This document shows positions 1-7,409 of a DNA stretch of 31,529 nt, in pieces (position 1 is the first letter of the stretch; each line of letters begins with the position of its first letter). The stretch is from an uncultured Eubacteriales bacterium. GTDB lineage: Bacteria; Bacillota; Clostridia; Oscillospirales; Acutalibacteraceae. Under the pieces are notes generated by a model. The model did no database searches and was not told the DNA's origin. It was given only the letters and a program-made list of their open reading frames with translations. The stretch covers positions 1-31,529 of the forward strand of contig CAKSHH010000020.1 in the NCBI GenBank assembly GCA_934456435.1, given 5' to 3'. The position numbers and the translations under genes are program-made.

Positions 1-2
1 AC

Positions 3-77
3 ACAGTAGCCGGCAAGTTTGAAGCAGGCTGGAACAGAACCGACACCGCGACCAAAGATCTTGTGATAAACAAGTAA
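3..77 (+). CDS. 3' end of an unidentified gene (partial)
   Basis: The third forward frame is open from the window edge to a TAA at 75-77, giving a 24-residue tail ending in KDLVINK. It is too short to identify. Its only context is that the IS3 element begins about 66 bases downstream. Bases 78-143 hold nothing I recognise. It could also be a chance open frame, since only 25 codons are visible. Confidence 0.35.
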   Translation, partial: TVAGKFEAGWNRTDTATKDLVINK

Positions 78-219
78 AGCTCACAAAACAGCACAGCACA
101 AAAGCCGGTTACGGACAACAGAATAAAAAAGCCGTGGCGAACTTGAACAAGTCCGTAAAAAATGGACAATAGAAAAAAGAGCCCTCTTGATGTAGAATAA
201 ACATCAGGAGGGATTTTTA

Positions 220-555
220 ATGCCGAGAAGTTATCAACACATAAGCAGTTACGAAAAAGAAATATTAGAATTAAAAACACAAGGATTGACTTTGAGAGAA
301 ATAGGAACAAAATTTAGCTTTACTGAAAAACAAGTGCACAATTACATTACGCGATATAACGAAAAGCAGCGAAAGATAAAAGCCGGAGTTGCAATTTGAG
401 CAAAAGGCAGACCGCCAAAAGATTATGAAGTTACAGAAGATATGAAAATCAACGAGTTAAAATATATCATAGCTCGTAAAGATTCAAAGATAAAACGATT
501 AGAAATGGAAAATGAATTAATGCGGGATTTTCTCTCGCTCACAGAAAGGAAGTGA
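220..555 (+). pseudogene. IS3-family OrfA, interrupted by in-frame TGA
   Basis: OrfA of IS3 elements is a helix-turn-helix protein that binds the terminal repeats and forms the N-terminal part of the OrfAB transposase. The ATG at 220 follows AGGAGGG with 7-8 nt spacing. The first 59 codons include an HTH-like stretch (LTLREIGTKFSFTEKQV). A TGA at 397-399 then interrupts the frame, which otherwise continues through KGRPPKD and a charged, leucine-zipper-like segment to a TGA at 553-555. The simplest reading is a CGA-to-TGA nonsense change just before the conserved KGRPP block. A sequencing error is possible. The stop would block production of the OrfAB fusion. Confidence 0.7.
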
Positions 556-1406
556 AGCCGTCGATTAAATATCAAGTAATCTTTAAGCATAGGGACAAGT
601 ACAGCATAAACTCAATGTGTAAATTTTTTAAAGTGTCAAGAAGCGGATATTATGTGTTCTTGAAGCGAATGGATGTACCCGACAGAGATTTACCGTTAGC
701 CGAAAAGATAAAAGAATGTCAAGAAGAAAGTCACAGAACATACGGCTATCGCAGAGTGCATATATGGCTTGAAAGACAAGGAATATATCGCAATTCAAAA
801 ACGGTGTTACGAGTTATGCAAAAGTACAACTTGTTATCTGTTGTTCGCAGAAAGAAATTTCATTATTGCAGTCAACACTTACACAGATACCCTAATCTTT
901 TGAACAGAGAATTTACAGCCGAAAGACCGAATCAAAAGTGGGTTACGGATATATCATATATTAAAACTGCTCAAGGCTTTCTGTACTTATCAATCATCAG
1001 AGACTTGTATGATAACAGTATTGTTGCTTACAAAATGGATAAAGAACAAAGTATTAAATTGGTACTCGATACGATAAAAGTTGCAAAGAGGAAAGAAAAA
1101 ATCACTGCGGAGGTGCAACTCCACAGTGACCAAGGATTTCAGTACACGTCCCACGCATACTTTAATCTAACACAATCATACGGCATTACTCCGTCAATGT
1201 CAAGACGTGGCAATCCGTATGACAACGCTTTAGCCGAAAATTTCTTTTCGATTCTCAAAACCGAATGTATCTACAGAATTAAACTTTCCGGATATGATGA
1301 GGCTCGCCTCATCATATCTGAATACATCAACTTCTACAACAACTACCGTATCCAAATTAAAACAAAACTGACTCCGCTTGAAAAACGAAATCAGTTTGTT
1401 GCTTAA
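552..1406 (+). CDS. IS3-family transposase OrfB (DDE integrase fold)
   Basis: This is the catalytic subunit of an IS3 transposase, which cuts and joins the element ends. After an N-terminal HTH_21-type segment (residues about 40-95, including YGYRRVH) comes an rve integrase core. The DDE residues are seen as the Asp in KWVTDISYIKT (about 133), the Asp in LHSDQGFQYTS (about 193) and the Glu in NPYDNALAENFFSILKTE (about 229), with the usual D-35-E spacing. The start is GTG at 552, overlapping the orfA stop and lying in the -1 frame, so expression is by coupling or by programmed frameshift as a fusion. The C-terminus LTPLEKRNQ is typical. The catalytic domain looks intact at 284 aa. Confidence 0.9.
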   Translation: MKPSIKYQVIFKHRDKYSINSMCKFFKVSRSGYYVFLKRMDVPDRDLPLAEKIKECQEESHRTYGYRRVHIWLERQGIYRNSKTVLRVMQKYNLLSVVRRKKFHYCSQHLHRYPNLLNREFTAERPNQKWVTDISYIKTAQGFLYLSIIRDLYDNSIVAYKMDKEQSIKLVLDTIKVAKRKEKITAEVQLHSDQGFQYTSHAYFNLTQSYGITPSMSRRGNPYDNALAENFFSILKTECIYRIKLSGYDEARLIISEYINFYNNYRIQIKTKLTPLEKRNQFVA

Positions 1407-1501
1407 AATTTTATTTTCTACTTCAAGTAGGCTTTTTTTGTACTGTCTGCTCAATTTGGGGCAGTTCAAGAATCAAGGTGCTTTTTTCATGCCTATAATT
1501 T

Positions 1502-1531
1502 CAGCGTTGCCGTAATGGTGACGCTGTTTTT
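1502..1531 (+). terminator. Rho-independent terminator
   Basis: CAGCGTTGCC pairs with GGTGACGCTG (10 pairs including two G-U) around a GTAAT loop and is followed by TTTTTAT. It lies just past the right end of the IS and would stop plus-strand transcription before it enters the distal end of the CRISPR array. Confidence 0.7.
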
Positions 1532-1604
1532 ATATCAAAAAACAGTTTGCCCGTATCTGAAATAACGGGGTGCGGATGTCCTTATCCGTAAAAAAGGAGA
1601 GTAT

Positions 1605-1791
1605 ATGGCTGAAGAAGTCAACAACACAGAGTACAGAAAAGGGCAATGCGCAGCAGGGCACCGATACAGGGGCGGCGTATACAGAGCTGAAAGTATTCCG
1701 AGGAGGAGATAAACGGTATCTCCAAAAAAACAGCGAAAAGGCTGTTGCCAAGGTTCTCAAAGAGCTTGGTATCACAGACAGAAGGTATTAG
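1605..1791 (+). pseudogene. Small ORF, probably frameshifted, unknown function
   Basis: An ATG at 1605 follows a good ribosome binding site (AAGGAG, 5-6 nt spacing) and opens a peptide MAEEVNNTEYRKG that ends after 35 codons. The +1 frame, open from upstream, continues as a more protein-like segment (KVFRGGDKRYLQKNSEK, then AVAKVLKELGITDRRY) and stops at 1789-1791. Joining the two near codon 13 gives a charged protein of about 60 residues, so a frameshift in a once intact small gene is a fair reading. I do not recognise the family. The stop codon touches the degenerate distal CRISPR repeat. The rest of 1469-1791 holds only the terminator at 1502-1531. Confidence 0.3.
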
Positions 1792-2620
1792 GTCGCTCCC
1801 CGTGTGGGGAGCGACATATTCCCCCGATTCGCAGAAGAAGCTCATCAGAATTTCAATCCACGCTCCCCGTGTGGGGAGCGACTCACCGATGCATCGGTAA
1901 GCGAAAAAGCAAAAAATATTTCAATCCACGCTCCCCGTGTGGGGAGCGACAATGAAATGATTAAAATAGTAAAGAAATCTATTATTTCAATCCACGCTCC
2001 CCGTGTGGGGAGCGACGTATTTCCCAAAAATCATCCAAATTATATGGACTATTTCAATCCACGCTCCCCGTGTGGGGAGCGACAGGGAGTATTTCAAAAA
2101 AATCATCCAAATTGTACATTTCAATCCACGCTCCCCGTGTGGGGAGCGACAACGGCTAAAACAGGAAACAGCACATACAAAAAATTTCAATCCACGCTCC
2201 CCGTGTGGGGAGCGACTTTGGGCGTTGGAGAAAAGACAATAACAAGATATGAATTTCAATCCACGCTCCCCGTGTGGGGAGCGACCGCAATGGAAAACGG
2301 ACTTTCCGCGGCGATAATGAAATTTCAATCCACGCTCCCCGTGTGGGGAGCGACGTGTAGCGTTTCCGGCGTTTACGATGTTGTTGGATTTCAATCCACG
2401 CTCCCCGTGTGGGGAGCGACAGGAATCAAGAAAAGCGGTGTAGACAACATATTCATTTCAATCCACGCTCCCCGTGTGGGGAGCGACTCGTCTGATTCGG
2501 GCGAAGTCGAATCAAATGACGATTTCAATCCACGCTCCCCGTGTGGGGAGCGACATTTGATATAGCTTATCTTAATGAGTCTGAATGATTTCAATCCACG
2601 CTCCCCGTGTGGGGAGCGAC
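1792..2620 (-). CRISPR. Type I-C CRISPR array, 12 full repeats plus one degenerate repeat, 12 spacers
   Basis: Full 33-bp repeats start at 1850, 1918, 1984, 2051, 2118, 2184, 2253, 2322, 2388, 2455, 2522 and 2588. On the plus strand they begin ATTTCAATCCACG and end GGGGAGCGAC, with no internal variation seen. Spacers are 33-36 bp. Read on the minus strand the repeat begins GTCGCTCCCC, forms a hairpin and ends GTGGATTGAAAT, the classic I-C repeat. The array is therefore transcribed leftward, with the leader at 2621-2798 and the newest spacer at 2555-2587. The distal repeat (1792-1815) keeps only the hairpin. Spacers 2017-2050 and 2084-2117 share a near-identical core. Long ORFs across the array are artefacts of the repeats. 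Confidence 0.99.
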
Positions 2621-2798
2621 AGCAAAAGTAAATAATTATTCAAATATATATTACTGATTATTATTTCTTTTGCAAAAGAATTGCAAGAATATATAATTTC
2701 TTTTTATTTTCTAGCCTATAAAAGTTTAAAAAGGAATAATAAATGCTTGCATACCGGTGCGAACCTGTAATGCTTTTTGTAACAGTTTATGCATCGCA
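2621..2798 (-). promoter_or_regulatory. CRISPR leader with I-C-type GTTCGCAC element
   Basis: This AT-rich stretch of about 178 bp lies between the cas2 stop and the first repeat. On the minus strand it opens just after cas2 with TGCGATGCATAAACTG and soon has CATTACAGGTTCGCACC. To my recollection a TGCGA...GGTTCGCAC pair is recurrent downstream of cas2 in type I-C loci. The rest is A/T-rich up to the repeat, as expected for a leader that drives array transcription and polarises spacer insertion. I could not define a confident -35/-10 pair. Confidence 0.75.
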
Positions 2799-3089
2799 CT
2801 AAAGAATTAAATCACCTTCAGGGTCATATGCGATTTTACAACCATACTGTTCTATTTTACGGGTATAATTATTGCCTAGGTGGTAAATTCTGATGCTGTC
2901 CTCATTTTTATCTGCAATTCCGAGAATTTCAGCTTTCAGGCTTACAAGCTGTGCCGGTGTTAAACAACACTCAAATACAGAGTTTTGAACGCGCTGACCG
3001 AAATTGCAGCACACTTTTGAAATTTTATTTAGCCGCTTGCGACCTGAGCCCTTGGTTGTATTAACATCGTATGTGATTAGTACCATCAT
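2799..3089 (-). CDS. cas2: CRISPR-associated endonuclease Cas2 (type I-C)
   Basis: Cas2 pairs with Cas1 as the adaptation complex that inserts new spacers at the leader end. The 96-aa ferredoxin-like protein opens MMVLITYDVNT, with the conserved Asp of beta-1 (ITYD, residue 8) and an SVFEC motif, and ends YDPEGDLIL, typical of I-C Cas2. Two adjacent ATGs (3089 and 3086) could start it; a weak GGAAA lies upstream. A longer in-frame extension to 3239 overlaps cas1 and is not Cas2-like, so I rejected it. The gene starts two bases past the cas1 stop, so it is translated from the cas operon, and ends with TAG at the leader. Confidence 0.96.
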   Translation of the reverse strand: MMVLITYDVNTTKGSGRKRLNKISKVCCNFGQRVQNSVFECCLTPAQLVSLKAEILGIADKNEDSIRIYHLGNNYTRKIEQYGCKIAYDPEGDLIL

Positions 3090-3091
3090 TT

Positions 3092-4123
3092 TTATTTCCA
3101 GAAAAACGGAGGGTATCCGTCTATGTCTCCTCTCAGAAATCTTGAAAGCAACAACGCTTGAATATGCGGAACAAGTCCCCATTCGATTTTTTCTTCCAGA
3201 AATGGGTGTGTTATGATTTCTTTTTTTCTTTTTTGCCATTCCGAAATAAATCGTTTCCTACCGTCGTCAGTCAGTAATACTGCACCGCTTTCCTGATTGT
3301 CAAAGTCATTGCCGTTAAGAATTCTGTTGTTAATTAAATAAAGAACAAATCTGTCGGCAAATACCGAACGCAGTTCTTCCTCCAAATCCAAAGCAAGCGA
3401 TTTTCTGCCGGGTTTGTCAGTATGAAGAAATCCGACATAAGGATCCAGACCGACACCCTGAAGTGCGGAAGCACATTCATTTGCCAGCAAAGAATATGCA
3501 AATGAAAGTAAAGCATTGACATTATCTGTTGCCGGTCTGCGATTTCTGCCTTTAAATTTAAAATCGGATTTATTCTGTAAAATCATTTCATCAAAAACGG
3601 AAAAATATTCTGATGCAGAATTTCCCTCAATTCCGCGAAGGGTATCGGGCGAATCGGCATTTTGTATATCTTTCATGTATTGAGATATGTTTTTACAGCT
3701 TTTTTCAATGGCAGAACAATCAACCTGTAAAGGATGATCACGAAGCACTCTATGCAAAACATATTTTGAATTGTAAAGTTTTCCGTAAATCATGTTTTTA
3801 GCAATATCAAGCGATTCGTTCGGAGAGTCTGCAATGCGGTACTGCGTTCTTCTCAACAAAACATTACCATTTTCATTGTTGAGTACGTTTGCTAAAAATC
3901 GTCCTCTCGGAGAATAAAATGACAGATGGATTTGTTCTTCGGCGCATTTGCCCATCAGGGCAGGGGAGGCGCCTTTGTATGAAAAACATACAATTGAGCT
4001 TAGTGTATGCAGAGGTATGTTTTTCTTTATATTACCGGGGAAATTCACCTCTACTGTCTCTCCGTTCAATGATAAGTAGGCATCTTCAGTCGTAACATAA
4101 AGCGTGTTTAGCAGTTTTTTCAT
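3092..4123 (-). CDS. cas1: CRISPR-associated integrase Cas1 (type I-C)
   Basis: Cas1 is the metal-dependent integrase that joins prespacers to the leader-proximal repeat, acting with Cas2 and here with Cas4. At 343 aa the length is typical for I-C. The N-terminal beta domain (about 1-85) is followed by the helical domain. The three metal ligands are visible: E166 in RGIEGNSASEYF, H234 in VGFLHTDKPGR and D246/E249 in SLALDLEEELR. The start ATG overlaps the cas4 stop as ATGA, with GGGAGAA upstream, so translation is coupled. The C-terminus YPPFFWK is normal. All active residues are present, so adaptation is probably functional. Confidence 0.97.
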   Translation of the reverse strand: MKKLLNTLYVTTEDAYLSLNGETVEVNFPGNIKKNIPLHTLSSIVCFSYKGASPALMGKCAEEQIHLSFYSPRGRFLANVLNNENGNVLLRRTQYRIADSPNESLDIAKNMIYGKLYNSKYVLHRVLRDHPLQVDCSAIEKSCKNISQYMKDIQNADSPDTLRGIEGNSASEYFSVFDEMILQNKSDFKFKGRNRRPATDNVNALLSFAYSLLANECASALQGVGLDPYVGFLHTDKPGRKSLALDLEEELRSVFADRFVLYLINNRILNGNDFDNQESGAVLLTDDGRKRFISEWQKRKKEIITHPFLEEKIEWGLVPHIQALLLSRFLRGDIDGYPPFFWK

Positions 4124-4788
4124 GGTTCATTCTCCCGACAATGCGATAGAATATAATCTTTCACACTTTTATTTTTTGATTTTAGTAAGTCAGGCAAGCA
4201 TGAATCCGACAGCGAACAGCTGCGACAGGACTTGTTGGGTTTAACTTTTGGGGTGTAGCCTCTTGAATAGTAATCGTGCATTTCATTAGCTATATTTTTT
4301 ACTTTTTCGCGAAACTCCGGGGATATATCAAACTTTTCCCGTCGTCGGCGTTCATTATAAAAAATATGAACTTCATTTATTTCGCAACTAAACATTTCTT
4401 CAAGGCACATTGCCTGAGCAACTGCTTGCAAACGGTCACAATCTCCGATTTTGGAAGTTCCGTGTTTATATTCAACGGGCAAAACTCTCCAAAGGCCGTC
4501 ATACCCATTTAGCTTAATTCCGTTGTCGCTTGGAATAAATTCAACTGCATCGCAAGTACCGGTAAGCCCCAATAGTTCAGATTTGACATTTAAACCTCTT
4601 ATTGTAAGAGTTCCGTTTCGAAAATCTTTAACTCCGTTATCGTGCACGCGATTATGAATTACTCTGCCCTCAGCCGTCAGAAAATTCTCCTGCCATTGCT
4701 TTTCAATATGTATTAAAGCCCATTGTTTGCGGCAAAAAGCGAAATGCTGTATGCCTGAAATCAAGAGATAGTCATGCTCACACACAGT
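4120..4788 (-). CDS. cas4: CRISPR-associated exonuclease Cas4 (type I-C)
   Basis: Cas4 trims prespacer ends and selects the PAM before integration by Cas1-Cas2. It is a RecB-like nuclease with an iron-sulfur cluster. Numbering from the GTG start (221 aa), H44, D79 (GTCDAVEF), E105 and K107 (PVEYK) form the nuclease site. C18 with C187, C190 and C196 are the likely 4Fe-4S ligands. I chose GTG at 4788 because TGAGG lies 9 nt upstream and the following DYLLISGIQHFAFCRKQW is the usual Cas4 N-terminus. An in-frame ATG at 4824 would add 12 residues that read through the cas7 end. The gene overlaps cas7 by 11 bases and cas1 by 3. Confidence 0.94.
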   Translation of the reverse strand, partial: TVCEHDYLLISGIQHFAFCRKQWALIHIEKQWQENFLTAEGRVIHNRVHDNGVKDFRNGTLTIRGLNVKSELLGLTGTCDAVEFIPSDNGIKLNGYDGLWRVLPVEYKHGTSKIGDCDRLQAVAQAMCLEEMFSCEINEVHIFYNERRRREKFDISPEFREKVKNIANEMHDYYSRGYTPKVKPNKSCRSCSLSDSCLPDLLKSKNKSVKDYILSHCRENEP

Positions 4789-5620
4789 CAATAACCTCAG
4801 GTGTGAGTCCGTCAAGATCATCAATATTTATTTCATAATCATCAACACTTGAAGGTACAGACACGCCATCATGAAGCTTAACTTTTACGGAACGGTGAAC
4901 TTTAGCAGAGGAATACTGTCCGTCCTTGCAGTTATGCTCCCACCATATAAGTTTTACAACTTCCATTGAACCGTCGGGTCTGGCAGAAGATGTGTCGTTG
5001 ATGAATAATGTCTTGAGACATTCCTTGACTGTCTGTGCATCTTCGGCGGTGAAACCGGTTTTATCGGCAAGCTGAACATTTATTGAACCCTTGATTTCAT
5101 AAAGCCCGAAACGGACAAAGTGCTTCATTCCCATTGTATCGCTACCGCGTTCATTTTCATTCTTCTTCTCGCCGCTGACGCTTTTGGTGATTTGCATTGA
5201 ATCAATTTCAACCGGGTCAATGCTTACTGCCTGATGGATTGAAACGGGACCCCTTACTCCGACTGAAGCACAGCCAAAGCCTTTAAATGCAAAAACCTGG
5301 CCGAAAGAGCGAACGTCAAGCCACTTTTCGCACGCCTGCTTGGTGAACTCGTCCTGAGATTTAATCTTAGAAAGACACTCAGCACGGTCTTTGAGACAAA
5401 TGAATCCGTCATCGGCTCTGTCGTCAGACTTAACAAAAATCTCATTACCCATATCCTGCATACGGTTACGAATTTTTCTCTTGATACAAACGTCGGAAAT
5501 TTCTCCAAAACCGCTGTAATCGGTCCTCGGACGGTTACCGTTAAGCGGATCGCCGTTTGAGTTTGCATTGTTTACCGATACCAATACCACAAAATCTACC
5601 TTGTTTTCAAACTTACTCAT
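4778..5620 (-). CDS. cas7: Cascade backbone protein Cas7 (Csd2, type I-C)
   Basis: Cas7 polymerises along the crRNA spacer as the backbone of the I-C Cascade complex. The 280-aa protein has the family N-terminus VDFVVLVSVNNANSNGDP with GNRPRTDYSGFGEISD, then a variable thumb and MGMKHFVRFGLYEIKG in the core. The start is the ATG at 5620: AAGGAGG lies 8 nt upstream of it, while the ATG at 5626 is only 3 nt from that site. The start overlaps the end of cas8c by 8 bases, so it is translationally coupled. It is the most highly required subunit, and this operon gives it one of the best ribosome binding sites. Confidence 0.96.
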   Translation of the reverse strand: MSKFENKVDFVVLVSVNNANSNGDPLNGNRPRTDYSGFGEISDVCIKRKIRNRMQDMGNEIFVKSDDRADDGFICLKDRAECLSKIKSQDEFTKQACEKWLDVRSFGQVFAFKGFGCASVGVRGPVSIHQAVSIDPVEIDSMQITKSVSGEKKNENERGSDTMGMKHFVRFGLYEIKGSINVQLADKTGFTAEDAQTVKECLKTLFINDTSSARPDGSMEVVKLIWWEHNCKDGQYSSAKVHRSVKVKLHDGVSVPSSVDDYEINIDDLDGLTPEVIDCV

Positions 5621-6011
5621 TTTCATTTACCTCCTTGTTTTCTTTTGTTTCTTTTTTCTTATAGAGTTCGTTCTTTTGCAAATAATAGCCTAACAGATAT
5701 GTTTCCGTGAGCGGCTTATTATAATTGTCGTCGAAAAACTGAGAAAGCTTCTCATGTATTTCTCCAATCAATGCTTCATAATATGCTCTTTGACCTGTCT
5801 TCAATCTTGGATAATAAGCCTTCCTCAAGCCTTCAACAATTATTTTTTCGGTTTGTGCAGGCCGTTGTACAAAGGTAGGTTGAAGTCTTAATGCGCTTGT
5901 TACCCTGTCTTCATTTCTGTCCTTCAAAACGTCTGCTTCAATTTTTTCAAGAACAGCAAGCAGTCTGCCGAATTGATAGCTCCTGTCCTTTTTGTCCTTT
6001 TCCAAAGACAT
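5613..6011 (-). CDS. cas11c: Internally translated Cascade small subunit Cas11c
   Basis: Type I-C systems are known to make a separate small subunit from an internal start in cas8c. The sequence supports this here: on the minus strand AAGGAGG sits 8 nt before an in-frame ATG at 6011 (Met467 of Cas8c), as good as any start site in the operon. The 132-aa product opens MSLEKDKKDRSYQFGRLLAV and is alpha-helical, ending with Cas8c. Small subunits line the Cascade belly and hold the displaced strand. Without it the locus would have no Cas11. The start is inferred from the ribosome binding site and from the known biology, not from a protein match. Confidence 0.8.
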   Translation of the reverse strand: MSLEKDKKDRSYQFGRLLAVLEKIEADVLKDRNEDRVTSALRLQPTFVQRPAQTEKIIVEGLRKAYYPRLKTGQRAYYEALIGEIHEKLSQFFDDNYNKPLTETYLLGYYLQKNELYKKKETKENKEVNENE

Positions 6012-7409
6012 TTCCCATTCCTCCTTAAATTTGTCATAGTGGTATTTTTTTATTGCCGCACAAGCGGTGAATAACAGATTCTCTCTGTTGTTTCTCGAAT
6101 AAATTTGAAGATTCTTTGATTTGTTGAATAAAGCAAGCATTATATCTCGCGGAAAAATTTGTTTCTCCAATCGGCAGAAAATCAACCTTTGCATAAGCTG
6201 CTTTTCTATTCGGTCATCAATCTCAATTCTTGCGTTTTCATTATCACCGCGTTGAGTGCCAAAAGCATATTTTACAATTGAGCTGAGATATGGTGATGAA
6301 ATTCCGAAACGGTTAAACCAGCAACAGGTTTCATCCCAATATTCAAGTCGATCAAAAAAATCCTCGCTTTTAAATTCGCTGTAATAGGCGATTGAAAGTC
6401 TGCCTGTTGTTGCAGCATCAAAAGCGGCAACAATAACGTCTTTATCGGGTTCGAGTGTGTTTTTGCATAATTGCAGGGTTTCAAACAACTGCTGCTTATA
6501 ATCTGACGGTTCGGCGGGTTTGCTTTCTGTTTGCAGAAACGGTAAATGTATTGCCGGCACCTGAATACCGTCCGGGTTCCAACAGACAAATACTCTGCTT
6601 CCGATAGGAACTCCTTGATTTGCTATTAACCATTTCAGCGCGTTGTGTCCTTTTTGCGATTGTTCATATCCGATTTCAAAAGCTTCGCTGTCATTCATAA
6701 ATCTGCCTTTATAAGTGAAATTGGCTTTGTCGTTTGAAGAAATAATTTTTGCATTGCCGCTTAGCGAAAAAACGCCTTTTAGGTTTTGCTGAGTACAGAT
6801 GGTTTCCTTGCCTGAAATCATGCACAGCGTTTTTTCTTTATTACTGATTTTTGAAAAATAAAATTGAGAAAATAGTTTTTGCAGGTTTTCATCTGTCCAA
6901 ACAGCACCGGGAAAATCAACGCCTAATACAGACCAACAAACCCACTCTTTATTATTTTTTATAACGCCTTTATCATCAAGCTTTAATAGTCTGCACGAAA
7001 GTAAATTCTGCTTTATCATTCCGGCTTTTACGTATTTTAGAATAGCAATGATTTTTGGATGAGTGTATTCTGAGTTCACCCATTCTTCAAGTTGTGAAAT
7101 ATATTTTTCGCTTTTGAGGATATCTGATTTATTACCGTTCTTACATACATAACAGATTTGATCACAGAGGCAATGAGGTGCAATAGTTGATGAAGTTCTA
7201 CCCAAAGAAGCTTCCGTTACCGGAATGGGGATCTTTTTATCAACCGCAGTTGCGGAAACAAAATTTCCGTCGGAATCTATTGTGATCAGAATGGTTGGTT
7301 TCGCAATAATGTGTCCGATCGGCGCAAGCGTTTCTTTGCCCTCAATTTCTTTGCCCACAAGATGCGACATTTTATCGTATGTTTCAACTGCCTTTTGCAT
7401 CAATCCCAT
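5613..7409 (-). CDS. cas8c: Cascade large subunit Cas8c (Csd1)
   Basis: Cas8c is the large subunit of I-C Cascade; it reads the PAM and opens the target DNA. At 598 aa it matches the Csd1 family length. The N-terminal domain has the RTSSTIAPHCLCDQ block (71-84) typical of Csd1; C80, C82, C86 and C89 form an unusual Cys cluster whose role I cannot judge. The helical C-terminal region doubles as the small subunit (see cas11c). The ATG at 7409 directly follows the cas5c stop (TAAATG) with GGGGAGG 8-9 nt upstream. The Lys/Glu-rich tail KKKETKENKEVNENE ends in the cas7 ribosome binding site. Confidence 0.95.
   Translation of the reverse strand: MGLMQKAVETYDKMSHLVGKEIEGKETLAPIGHIIAKPTILITIDSDGNFVSATAVDKKIPIPVTEASLGRTSSTIAPHCLCDQICYVCKNGNKSDILKSEKYISQLEEWVNSEYTHPKIIAILKYVKAGMIKQNLLSCRLLKLDDKGVIKNNKEWVCWSVLGVDFPGAVWTDENLQKLFSQFYFSKISNKEKTLCMISGKETICTQQNLKGVFSLSGNAKIISSNDKANFTYKGRFMNDSEAFEIGYEQSQKGHNALKWLIANQGVPIGSRVFVCWNPDGIQVPAIHLPFLQTESKPAEPSDYKQQLFETLQLCKNTLEPDKDVIVAAFDAATTGRLSIAYYSEFKSEDFFDRLEYWDETCCWFNRFGISSPYLSSIVKYAFGTQRGDNENARIEIDDRIEKQLMQRLIFCRLEKQIFPRDIMLALFNKSKNLQIYSRNNRENLLFTACAAIKKYHYDKFKEEWEMSLEKDKKDRSYQFGRLLAVLEKIEADVLKDRNEDRVTSALRLQPTFVQRPAQTEKIIVEGLRKAYYPRLKTGQRAYYEALIGEIHEKLSQFFDDNYNKPLTETYLLGYYLQKNELYKKKETKENKEVNENE

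Larger units (their letters stand above)
144..1468 (+). mobile_element. IS3-family insertion sequence, probably decayed
   Basis: The element holds the two-ORF layout of IS3 elements, orfA then orfB in the -1 frame. The ends are imperfect inverted repeats: the left end begins TGAAC at 144 and the right end finishes GTTCA at 1468. When the right end is reverse-complemented, the two align without gaps from TGAAC to a shared GACA-TA block (165-171 on the left), followed by an A-run and GCC. The length of about 1.3 kb is normal for the family. No 3-4 bp target duplication is visible (act on the left, aga on the right). With the stop codon in orfA this suggests an old or immobile copy. End positions are inferred by eye. 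Confidence 0.75.

Noticed and set aside
1804..2594. Long open frames on both strands, including one of 253 codons, across the CRISPR array
   Set aside because: They are read through the repeat units, and the translation repeats the same peptide every 66-69 bases; no ribosome binding site supports them.
3090..3239. N-terminal 50-residue extension of Cas2
   Set aside because: It lies wholly within cas1 in another frame and is not Cas2-like; the start at 3089 gives the normal protein.
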